Shown here: one piece after another, positions 1 to 7,116 of the stretch
Layout of the letters: the number at the start of each line of letters is the position of its first letter
Numbering within the stretch: the stretch's first letter is position 1
Source of the DNA: Capnocytophaga sp. ARDL2
GTDB taxonomy: Bacteria > Bacteroidota > Bacteroidia > Flavobacteriales > Flavobacteriaceae
Reading direction: 5' to 3'
Length of the DNA stretch: 64,000 nt
Assembly (NCBI RefSeq): GCF_041530365.1
Contig: NZ_CP168034.1
Location: 2,046,001-2,110,000 of the forward strand
The notes under the pieces: generated by a model
Database searches by the model: none
What the model was told of the DNA's origin: nothing
The model's input: only the letters and a program-made list of their open reading frames with translations
Made by a program: the position numbers and the translations under genes

Positions 1-1
1 A

Positions 2-163
2 GGAGCGTGGCTTTCTACATTAATTTTGTTACCTTTGGCGTTTTTTAACACCTATAAAGCAGCAAAAGATAGAGGAATCAACAGTTTGGACAACACCCTC
101 TACCCTGTTACACAATTTATCAAAAAACACATTAAGAAATTAAAAAAACAAAAAGATGTCTGA
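2..163 (+). CDS. LptF/LptG-family permease, C-terminal fragment
   Basis: The window opens inside an open frame of 54 codons ending in TGA at 161-163. The residues include a hydrophobic stretch ([14 protein letters not shown]) followed by a Lys-rich tail, which looks like the last membrane helix and cytoplasmic end of an LptF/LptG (YjgP/YjgQ) permease of the lipopolysaccharide export ABC transporter. The stop overlaps the ribB start by 8 bases, so the two are probably cotranscribed. Family assignment rests on the tail and on the common permease-ribB neighbourhood in flavobacteria, so it is moderate. Confidence 0.5.
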   Translation, partial: GAWLSTLILLPLAFFNTYKAAKDRGINSLDNTLYPVTQFIKKHIKKLKKQKDV

Positions 164-1295
164 AATAAAATTAAATACCATAGAAGAAGCCATTGAAGAT
201 ATTCGCAATGGGAAAATCATCATCGTAGTGGACGACGAAGACCGTGAAAATGAAGGAGATTTTGTAGCTGCAGCTGAAAAAGTTACTCCAGAAATGATCA
301 ATTTTATGGCAACGCACGGACGCGGATTGATTTGTGCTCCACTCACGCAAAAACGCTGCGAAGAGTTGGACTTGCAACCTATGGTTCACAACAATACAGT
401 ATTGCACCAAACAGCTTTTACAGTTTCTATCGACTTGATTGGTCATGGGTGTACAACGGGAATTTCTACTTACGACCGAGCAAAAACCATCGAGGCATTG
501 ACCAAAGACGAAACCAAACCAGAAGATTTGGGTCGCCCTGGGCACATTTTCCCTTTGATTGCCAAAGAAGGAGGCGTATTGCGTAGAACAGGACACACCG
601 AAGCATCGGTGGATTTGGCTCGTTTAGCAGGTTTAAACCCAGCGGGAATTTTGGTTGAAATTCTAAACGAAGATGGTACAATGGCTCGCTTGCCACAATT
701 GGTGGAAGTGGCTAAAAAATTTGATATGAAATTGATTTCTATCGAGGATTTGGTAGCCTACCGAATGAAACACGACAGTTTGATTCAAAAGAAATTGGAT
801 TTTGACATTCAGACAAAATTTGGCTTATACCGATTAAAAGCCTATCAACAAATTGATAATCAACAGATGCACATTGCTCTAACCAAGGGAACATGGAATA
901 CAGGCGAATCGGTTTTGACTCGTATCAGCTCAACGAATGCCAACAACGACATTTTAGATTTATTGGCAAATCAATCTGCGGATGAAAAATTAAACGCAAT
1001 GTTTAGTGCCATTGAAAACGAAGGCAGAGGAGCGATTGTTTTCATCAATCAAGAAAATCCAACCATTGGATTGCTCAAACGCTTAGAAGAATTGAAAAAT
1101 CTACAAGTAGAACAACCAAATGAAATCATTGCACCACCAAAAGTGGCAATAGACAGTAAAGATTTTGGAATTGGGGCACAGATTTTACACGAATTGAATA
1201 TTTCTAAAATCAAATTGATGACTAATTCTTGGCAAAGCAAACGCGTAGGAATCGTAGGTTACGGTTTGGAAATTACGGAATATGTAAAATATTAA
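156..1295 (+). CDS. ribB: 3,4-dihydroxy-2-butanone 4-phosphate synthase with degenerate GTP cyclohydrolase II-like domain
   Basis: The N-terminal ~200 residues are a DHBP synthase, which turns ribulose 5-phosphate into the four-carbon riboflavin precursor. The acidic metal and substrate motif [10 protein letters not shown] (about residues 26-35), the segment RGLICAPL, and the [14 protein letters not shown] motif ([11 protein letters not shown], about 143-153) are all present. Residues ~205-379 have the length and position of a GTP cyclohydrolase II domain, but the zinc-binding Cys cluster and the GxxRCDCG-type motif are absent, so this half is probably not catalytic. A separate RibA would then be needed elsewhere. 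The protein is cytoplasmic, and translation is coupled to the upstream permease by overlap. Confidence 0.9.
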   Translation: MSEIKLNTIEEAIEDIRNGKIIIVVDDEDRENEGDFVAAAEKVTPEMINFMATHGRGLICAPLTQKRCEELDLQPMVHNNTVLHQTAFTVSIDLIGHGCTTGISTYDRAKTIEALTKDETKPEDLGRPGHIFPLIAKEGGVLRRTGHTEASVDLARLAGLNPAGILVEILNEDGTMARLPQLVEVAKKFDMKLISIEDLVAYRMKHDSLIQKKLDFDIQTKFGLYRLKAYQQIDNQQMHIALTKGTWNTGESVLTRISSTNANNDILDLLANQSADEKLNAMFSAIENEGRGAIVFINQENPTIGLLKRLEELKNLQVEQPNEIIAPPKVAIDSKDFGIGAQILHELNISKIKLMTNSWQSKRVGIVGYGLEITEYVKY

Positions 1296-1406
1296 CGTAT
1301 ATCTGTTCTAATTGCATTTTACTCTAAAAAATGTTTTCTTTTATTCAAAAATTCGCAATTGAAATTCAATAGTTTAAAAAATAATTCGATTTTTTATTAA
1401 AAATTA

Positions 1407-1438
1407 TTTGGAAGATTAAAAAAAGTATTATACTTTTG
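1407..1438 (+). promoter_or_regulatory. Bacteroidota-type promoter for the tRNA-Ser/tRNA-Tyr pair
   Basis: TTTG at 1407-1410 and TACTTTTG (matching TAnnTTTG) at 1431-1438 are separated by 20 bases. They lie about 50 bases before tRNA-Ser. Spacing and boxes match the flavobacterial housekeeping promoter. Confidence 0.65.
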
Positions 1439-1488
1439 CACCACGATAATTCAGAAAGGCATTTGCTAAGTAAGATATCATATCGACT

Positions 1489-1573
1489 GGAGAAATGGCA
1501 GAGTGGTCGAATGCGGCGGTCTTGAAAACCGTTGACTGTAACAGGTCCGGGGGTTCGAATCCCTCTTTCTCCG
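1489..1573 (+). tRNA. tRNA-Ser (anticodon TGA)
   Basis: The acceptor stem pairs GGAGAAA with TTTCTCC, the discriminator is G1573, and the T-arm is GGGGGTTCGAATCCCTC. The anticodon loop CTTGAAAA places TGA as anticodon, reading UCN serine codons. The extended variable arm typical of class II tRNAs is present. CCA is not encoded. It lies 12 bases before tRNA-Tyr. Confidence 0.95.
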
Positions 1574-1585
1574 CAAAAAATAGGC

Positions 1586-1667
1586 TGGGGAGATACTCAA
1601 GCGGCCAACGAGGACGGACTGTAAATCCGTTGGGAAACCTTCGCAGGTTCGAATCCTGCTCTCCCCA
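1586..1667 (+). tRNA. tRNA-Tyr (anticodon GTA)
   Basis: The acceptor stem pairs GGGGAGA with TCTCCCC and the discriminator is A1667. The anticodon loop contains GTA (ACTGTAAAT). The variable arm is long, as expected for bacterial tRNA-Tyr, and the T-arm GCAGGTTCGAATCCTGC is intact. CCA is not encoded. Cotranscribed with tRNA-Ser. Confidence 0.95.
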
Positions 1668-1670
1668 CAA

Positions 1671-1702
1671 AACTGTTGAAAATATTCAACAGTTTTTTTT
1701 TA
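1671..1702 (+). terminator. Rho-independent terminator after tRNA-Tyr
   Basis: Inverted repeat AACTGTTGAA / TTCAACAGTT with a short loop, followed by a run of T. It ends the two-tRNA transcript. Confidence 0.85.
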
Positions 1703-1710
1703 TATAAACA

Positions 1711-1741
1711 TTTGTCAAAAATATTTTTTTTATTATTTTTG
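1711..1741 (+). promoter_or_regulatory. Promoter of rplS
   Basis: TTTG at 1711-1714 and TATTTTTG at 1734-1741 are separated by 19 bases, matching the TAnnTTTG consensus. The transcript would start just before the L19 leader. Confidence 0.65.
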
Positions 1742-1750
1742 CAAAATATT

Positions 1751-1800
1751 TGAATCAACCTCTGGCGAGGTACGTGTATGTTGGTTCGAGGTTAATTAAT
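1751..1800 (+). promoter_or_regulatory. Probable L19 ribosomal-protein leader (autoregulatory RNA)
   Basis: The 5' UTR of rplS holds two competing pairings. CCTC (1759-1762) can close a tight hairpin with GAGG at 1767-1770, or AACCTC (1757-1762) can pair with GAGGTT at 1788-1793. Leaders of this kind before L19 genes are known in Bacteroidota and bind the gene product. Assignment is by position and pairing, not by a covariance search. Confidence 0.5.
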
Positions 1801-1813
1801 AAATTTTTATAAA

Positions 1814-2170
1814 ATGTCTTTAGATTTAGTAAAATTCGTACAAGACGAATTTGTAACAAAAAAAGATTTCCCTGAATTCAAATCAGGAGACACAATCACT
1901 GTGTATTACGAAATTAAAGAGGGTGACAAAACTAGAACTCAGTTCTTTAAAGGTGTTGTTATCCAAAGAAGAGGAGCTGGAACTTCTGAAACATTTACAA
2001 TTCGTAAAATGTCAGGAAACGTAGGTGTAGAGCGTATCTTCCCTATCAACATGCCAGCTTTACAAAAAATTGAAGTTAACCAAAGAGGTAAAGTTCGTAG
2101 AGCGAGAATCTTCTACTTTAGAGAACTTACTGGTAAAAAAGCTAAAATCAAAGAATTACGTCGTAAATAA
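1814..2170 (+). CDS. rplS: 50S ribosomal protein L19
   Basis: L19 sits at the 30S-50S interface. The 118-residue length is normal for the family, and the recognisable core includes FKGVVIQRRGAGTSETFTIRK, GVERIFPINMP and the basic C-terminus RGKVRRARIFYFR. It has its own promoter, a structured leader and a terminator, so it is a single-gene transcription unit. This contrasts with the trmD-rplS operon of many other bacteria. Confidence 0.97.
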   Translation: MSLDLVKFVQDEFVTKKDFPEFKSGDTITVYYEIKEGDKTRTQFFKGVVIQRRGAGTSETFTIRKMSGNVGVERIFPINMPALQKIEVNQRGKVRRARIFYFRELTGKKAKIKELRRK

Positions 2171-2191
2171 TCATTTGATTTTTCAATCTAA

Positions 2192-2228
2192 AAACTGCTT
2201 GCGTTCATTTACAAGCAGTTTTTTTTTA
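2192..2228 (+). terminator. Rho-independent terminator after rplS
   Basis: AAACTGCTTG pairs with CAAGCAGTTT across a 10-base loop and runs into nine or more T. Confidence 0.85.
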
Positions 2229-2303
2229 TAGTATTACTCTCTCTTTATTTCTTTGGTCTTTTCGATTATAAAAATTATCTTTGCACATATTAAAATAATA
2301 TAT

Positions 2304-3635
2304 ATGGAATCATTATACAAACCTAGTCCGGTTGAAAAATTTTTATTAAAACCCGTAAACTCATTCATCAGCAAATCTACAACTGGTGGAATAGTATTAT
2401 TTGTAGCAGCTGTAATTGCTATCTTTTTTGCAAATTCGCCGTGGGCTGATGCATATCATCATTTATGGCACCATGAAATAGGAATTAATTTTGACGGAAA
2501 CGAATTAAAAATGAGTTTACATCATTGGATCAATGATGGTCTGATGGCTATTTTCTTTTTCGTTGTAGGTTTAGAACTCAAAAGAGAATTGACTAATGGA
2601 GAATTGGCTTCTCCTAAAAAAGCGATGCTTCCTATTATCGCAGCCATTGGAGGAATGGTATTTCCTGCTATGATTTACCTTGCATTCAACGGAGGAACCG
2701 ATGCTTCTCACGGTTGGGGTATCCCTATGGCTACAGACATTGCATTTGCATTAGGCGTAATGTATTTATTAGGAGATAAAGTACCATTGCCATTAAAGGT
2801 TTTCTTGACGGCTTTAGCCATTGTAGATGATTTAGGAGCCGTATTGGTTATTGCATTATTTTATACTTCAGAATTAAACCTTACTTTCTTATCAATCGGT
2901 ATTGCATTGTTTATATTATTACTGATATGCAACAAGTTAGGATTCAAAAGCCCTGTTTTTTACGGAATCATAGGTATCGGTGGAATCTGGTTGTGCTTTT
3001 TACTTTCGGGTGTACACGCAACCATTGCAGCAGTATTAGCAGCATTTGCAATTCCAGCCAATGCACGTGTAAACGAAAAATATTTCAACTATAAATTTAC
3101 TGAGTTGAAAAACAAATTTATGGCAATTGACCCTTCCGATAAAAATCCAGAATTGACAGGAGAGCAGATTCATCTTATAGAAGAAATGAATGTTCTCACA
3201 AAAGATGCATTACCTCCTTCACATCGATTAGAACATGGTATGCACCATTTGGTAAGTTTTGTAGTAATGCCTGTTTTTGCATTATGCAACGCAGCCATCA
3301 AAATAGATTTCAGCAACGGATTGAGTGTAATCACTATCGGTGTAGCCTTAGGACTTTTATTAGGAAAAGTATTAGGAGTGTTTGGTTTGGTAGCTTTGAT
3401 TTTAAAATTGAGATGGATACCAAAACCAGAAGGAATGACTATGTCAAACCTTTTAGGTGTAGGATTTTTAGCCTCAATTGGATTTACAATGTCGTTATTC
3501 GTAACCGAATTGGCATTTGATGCTAAATTACATCCAGATTTCCCAGAAGAAGCTAAAATGGGTATTATCATTGCATCTGCAATCGGAGGTTTGTTAGGTT
3601 TCTTAATCCTAAAAATGTCAGGGAAAAAGAAGTAA
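2304..3635 (+). CDS. nhaA: Na+/H+ antiporter NhaA
   Basis: NhaA expels Na+ in exchange for H+ across the inner membrane and serves pH and salt homeostasis. The protein is about 443 residues with some twelve hydrophobic segments. The adjacent acidic residues of the ion site are visible in LAIVDDLGAVLVI, and MATDIAFALGV and GVHATIAAV are NhaA hallmarks. I chose the ATG at 2304 (MESLYKPS) rather than an ATG 51 bases upstream, because TATCTTTG at 2275-2282 is probably the promoter and would lie inside the longer frame. The family usually has ~390 residues; the extra length is in a cytoplasmic loop around residue 270-310. Confidence 0.95.
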   Translation: MESLYKPSPVEKFLLKPVNSFISKSTTGGIVLFVAAVIAIFFANSPWADAYHHLWHHEIGINFDGNELKMSLHHWINDGLMAIFFFVVGLELKRELTNGELASPKKAMLPIIAAIGGMVFPAMIYLAFNGGTDASHGWGIPMATDIAFALGVMYLLGDKVPLPLKVFLTALAIVDDLGAVLVIALFYTSELNLTFLSIGIALFILLLICNKLGFKSPVFYGIIGIGGIWLCFLLSGVHATIAAVLAAFAIPANARVNEKYFNYKFTELKNKFMAIDPSDKNPELTGEQIHLIEEMNVLTKDALPPSHRLEHGMHHLVSFVVMPVFALCNAAIKIDFSNGLSVITIGVALGLLLGKVLGVFGLVALILKLRWIPKPEGMTMSNLLGVGFLASIGFTMSLFVTELAFDAKLHPDFPEEAKMGIIIASAIGGLLGFLILKMSGKKK

Positions 3636-3691
3636 TTTTTGTAAACTGCAAAAAAACTATTTGACTTCCCTGCTCTTTTACTTCGGCATAG

Positions 3692-4572
3692 GACAAATAC
3701 GCAGCCAAAATTTATTTTCAAAATTATGGCATTCGTCCGCAAAGAGATATTATTAAAATTGACGAAAAAGGAATTCCTACTCACGATATTTTGTGTGGAA
3801 GATTTCCGTATCAGACATTTTCGATTGCAGGAAAAAGAGGCGGTTTTGAAGATACAAGAGAAACGCTTTTTTTTGATATTGTACAAATTATAAATCACCA
3901 TCAGCCAAAAGTTTTATTTTTAGAAAATGTAAAAAAATTAATGTCGCACGATGATGGAAATACCCTAAAAATAACCGTAGATTTTTTGCAGGAGTTGAAC
4001 TATTTGGTAAATTATGCGATTCTAAATTCGAGCGATTTTGGCTTGCCTCAAAACAGAAAACGCATTTATTTTGTGGCGTTTCACAATAGTTTAGACAGTT
4101 CGGTTTTTCATTTTCCAAACGCTTTAAATATCCCGATTTCGCTTCAAGATATTTTAGAAAAAATCCTACCGATGCCAAAAACATCGAGCAAGAAGATATG
4201 GAGATTTACAAAAATTTTCAGCATCAGAACGACCTTTTTGGAGTAGCAGAAAAGCCCAATAAACCTATCCAAATAGGAAAGTAAACAAAGGCGGACAGGG
4301 CGAACGGATTTATCATCCTTCGGGTCAATCCATTACACTTTCTGGCTATGGCGGTGATTTAGGAGCCAAAATCAAGATTGTATCTCATCGACGTAAAAGT
4401 ACGAAAACTCTCACCAAGAGAATGTGCTAGACTACAAAGATTTTCCAAAGAATTTATCATCAATCCATCGCAAACACAAGCCTACAAACTGTTTGGCAAC
4501 ACTATTTCTATCAATGTTTTAAAAGAAATTTCTAAGGAAATAATCAAAGACAAATTAATTTTAATCTTTTGA
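3692..4572 (+). pseudogene. DNA (cytosine-5-)-methyltransferase, decayed
   Basis: The remnant starts at about residue DKYAAKIYF, after motif I has been lost, and runs to a C-terminal KLSPRECARLQRF block and the motif X-like LFGNTISINV. At least two frame changes are needed: near 4165 and near 4370. The catalytic motif IV, normally FPCQPFS, reads FPYQTFS, so the nucleophilic Cys is replaced by Tyr. Motifs FLENVKKLMSHD and DFGLPQNRKRIYFVA are still clear. It lies between nhaA and the truncated phage terminase, and marks the left edge of the island. It is non-functional. Confidence 0.85.
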
Positions 4573-4666
4573 TCTTAAAAGATGATTTTATATTAGAAGA
4601 AATTAGAAAACATTCTTATTCAAAAAAATATATAGACAATTTAAATGCGATTTTATAAAAAATGAA

Positions 4667-5995
4667 CTATACCATCAAGTTAAAATCACAATCCGTAGCC
4701 TCATCACGAAAAGCATCTCGTTCGCTATCAGGAAACTGACGCAAAAACTCATTTTGTCCCTCTGGGTCATCTTTAAGACCTTCCAACTCGTTGCGTAAAA
4801 ACGAAACCGCACCAATATCCACCATATTACCCACATCATTTTTAGTAGGCTTTTTAGGGTCGTCCACAATAGAAAAACCATACACATCAAAAAAACCCTC
4901 CAAAGAATATTTAGCAGGAATAAAAATACGATACAACCCACTTTTTGTCTGTCCATTGTTATTACGTTGGTTCACATCGCTATCCTTCCAAATATTCAAA
5001 AACTCCTTACCTCCCTTTTTCATAGCATTCACAGTACTCACCACCATAGCCTTACCCACAATACTACTACCAATACGGTGCGAAGTCTTTACAATATTCC
5101 AATATTGGTCAAAAGGAACTTCCTTTGGGTACTTTCCAGCCTCGTCCAAGAGCGACAAGAAAATCCTATCACCGTCCATAGCGTTTATTTCCGTATTATG
5201 CCATTTGATAGTCGTTTCCAAACCAACACTCTCTCGCACCTTTTCACCAATCTTTCGTTTACGAGACTGTTCCGTAAACACCAATTCCGTTTTAGGAGTT
5301 GTATTACCGTCTGTTTCAGGCTTAAAATAAGGAGACAATCGTTTAAACGAACGCACCAATCTCGCAAAAATCTTTCTCGCATCTGTACCCTTTTTAGACA
5401 CAATACCCAACTCCTTATTCTCGTGAATCGTCCCCAAATTCAGCAACTCACTATTACCCAAAGCACTCGCCCCAAAACGGCGATTCTTTACATAATCCAT
5501 ACCATAGCAACGAAAATCAGCCTTACAAGCCTCCCAAAAAAGCATCAACTCATTTTGAATAATACGAAACCTCGGAAAATCGCTCTCCTCTCGATAATTC
5601 TGTAAAAAAAACCAATAACTCGGAGCAAGATACACCAATTCGTTTCTACAATACATCCACCTACCATGCTCACGATAATAAAACTGCTCCTCAATAAACG
5701 GAAAAAACTTAGGCAAAGTCCAATTATCCGAAGACATACCCTCAGGCAACAACTGTCGCTTCCAAACCTGCTTATGCGTAGGCAACCCATAATTCAAAAC
5801 TTTGTCATCTGCAGGAGCTTCAGGCAGACCAATTTTTAAACCCATTACCTCCCACACACTACCAAGCGTACCATCTTTAGAAATAATCACAGTATCAATA
5901 TCAGCATTGTACCCATAAGACCAAAGATTTAGAGTATTTCGAGCCTTACGCAACTGCTCATCAATCTCAACCCTTTTACCCAAATAATAAAACAT
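4667..5995 (-). pseudogene. Phage terminase large subunit, C-terminally truncated
   Basis: TerL packages phage DNA using an N-terminal ATPase and a C-terminal nuclease. The 442 residues cover the ATPase: a RRFGASALGNS segment at the Walker A position (~residues 173-185), Walker B RIFLSLLDEAGKYPK (~275-290) and the coupling motif KAMVVSTVNAM (~310). The frame stops at FNLMV, just where homologues of this kind go on to the RNase H-like nuclease, and the sequence beyond is the edge of the methyltransferase wreck. The left boundary therefore cut the gene. It is the last gene of a minus-strand virion block. The lineage looks like crAss-like or related Bacteroidota phages, by inference. Confidence 0.7.
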
Positions 5996-6013
5996 ACTTT
6001 GTACTTAATTTAG

Positions 6014-6283
6014 TTACTTCTTAGAAAACTTCTTCAACAAATCTGTAGGATTTACCTCCCTATCATCAGGCACAGTTCCATTGATTTCATGCTCCAAAAC
6101 CTCAATCTGACTCGTATAATATTTCGTATCATCTGTAGCAATACGTTTCGCCTTTAGCACATTGTGCAATTTATCATCACTCAAATCAGGGTCAATATCC
6201 CTCTCCATAATCTCAAAACATTGCTCAATCAACAATTTCATTTTGTCAATCAACTCCAATTTTATTTTTTTAGAAAAATCCAT
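6014..6283 (-). CDS. Small phage protein upstream of terminase
   Basis: It encodes 89 residues, charged and mostly helical by eye, with no membrane segment. It sits 18 bases upstream of the terminase gene and 6 bases downstream of the GroES-like gene, so the three form one operon. Position immediately ahead of TerL is where a small terminase subunit is often found, but I see no DNA-binding motif that proves this. Function unknown. Confidence 0.6.
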   Translation of the reverse strand: MDFSKKIKLELIDKMKLLIEQCFEIMERDIDPDLSDDKLHNVLKAKRIATDDTKYYTSQIEVLEHEINGTVPDDREVNPTDLLKKFSKK

Positions 6284-6289
6284 AAAAAA

Positions 6290-6880
6290 CTATTTTTCGT
6301 ACACAGCAAAAACATCTCTATTCCTTAGGTGAAACACCTCTTTACCATTCATAAAAATTGGCAACAATTGTCCAGTATTACACAACACCTTATCACCTTT
6401 TTGCACATCACAATCAATCAACTCATCATTCAAAACCTCCAAAAAATACTCTTTTTTAGGCTTCTCCCAAACAATATTTACAAGATTAGAAGTTCCCCCT
6501 TCGGAAGTTAGGGAGCTTGTAACAACCAAATTATCCCTATACCCTCTCCACTCATCACTCGCATTTCGTCTGTACAAATAAATCATACTCGCAGGTATCT
6601 TGTACAACCCCCTATCCTTATCAATCGTATAGTTGTTTTCAATCACCCCACTATCCGAAATAAAACGCAAAAAAGTAGAATAATCAATAAACACCTCATA
6701 ACCTACCTGTATTTCATCTTCAATATCAAGCAAAGGCAAAGCCACCACTTTTGCAATTTGGTTAGCCAATCGGTTTTGTAAATGTCGCTTATCTCCAAAA
6801 AGCACCAAACCACCAACCGTAGTAAAACATTCGTTAAACTCATGCGAAGACTCAATAATAAAATGATAATTACTCCTCAT
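6290..6880 (-). CDS. GroES-like phage protein, apparently tandem GroES folds
   Basis: The last ~50 residues (CDVQKGDKVLCNTG...GKEVFHLRNRDVFAVYEK) resemble the closing strands of the co-chaperonin GroES, where GDKVL and EYLILRE.DILAV are conserved. Residues ~20-110 (TVGGLVLFGDK...IQVGYEVFIDYST...YKIPASMIYLYRR) can be read as a second, diverged copy of the same fold. Phages use such proteins to adapt host GroEL for capsid folding. With 196 residues it is about twice a normal GroES. It leads the operon to terL. It carries a GC-rich in-frame repeat at 6491-6522. The assignment is by pattern only. Confidence 0.5.
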   Translation of the reverse strand: MRSNYHFIIESSHEFNECFTTVGGLVLFGDKRHLQNRLANQIAKVVALPLLDIEDEIQVGYEVFIDYSTFLRFISDSGVIENNYTIDKDRGLYKIPASMIYLYRRNASDEWRGYRDNLVVTSSLTSEGGTSNLVNIVWEKPKKEYFLEVLNDELIDCDVQKGDKVLCNTGQLLPIFMNGKEVFHLRNRDVFAVYEK

Positions 6881-6902
6881 ATTAAATAAATTTTATTTTA
6901 CA

Positions 6903-6910
6903 CAAATTTA
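6903..6910 (-). promoter_or_regulatory. Phage promoter for the GroES-like/terL operon
   Basis: On the minus strand this reads TAAATTTG (TAnnTTTG) inside TGTTAAATTTGTG, about 22 bases before the ATG. It overlaps a palindrome TTTAACA-4-TGTTAAA at 6907-6924. A near-identical box precedes the polyvalent gene at 12499-12506. Confidence 0.5.
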
Positions 6911-6920
6911 ACAAAAATGT

Positions 6921-6953
6921 TAAAAAAAAATCGGAATACAATATTCCGATTTT
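6921..6953 (-). terminator. Terminator of the polyvalent-protein transcript
   Basis: The inverted repeat ATCGGAAT / ATTCCGAT is followed on the minus strand by nine T. It lies just beyond the TGA at 6958 that ends the ancestral polyvalent frame. Confidence 0.75.
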
Positions 6954-6957
6954 ATCA

Positions 6958-7116
6958 TCAATACCTATACTCAATATTCTTCATTTGTTTTTCAATCTTT
7001 TTGTTATACTCCTCGTCCAATTTTTACATATAGTCAGGAACTTCCATTTTTTGCAACAATTCTTGCATTTTACCTTCAGATTTCTTTATCCTATCATTTA
7101 TATATACATCTTCAGT
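6958..7116 (-). pseudogene. Decayed C-terminal extension of the polyvalent protein
   Basis: Reading on in frame past the TGA at 7117-7119 gives 30 charged, plausible residues (TEDVYINDRIKKSEGKMQEL...), a TAA at 7024-7026, then 21 more (KLDEEYNKKIEKQMKNIEYR...) to a TGA at 6958. The sequence then meets the terminator. This looks like the original C-terminus, cut off by two nonsense mutations. It is consistent with decay of the element. Confidence 0.55.
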
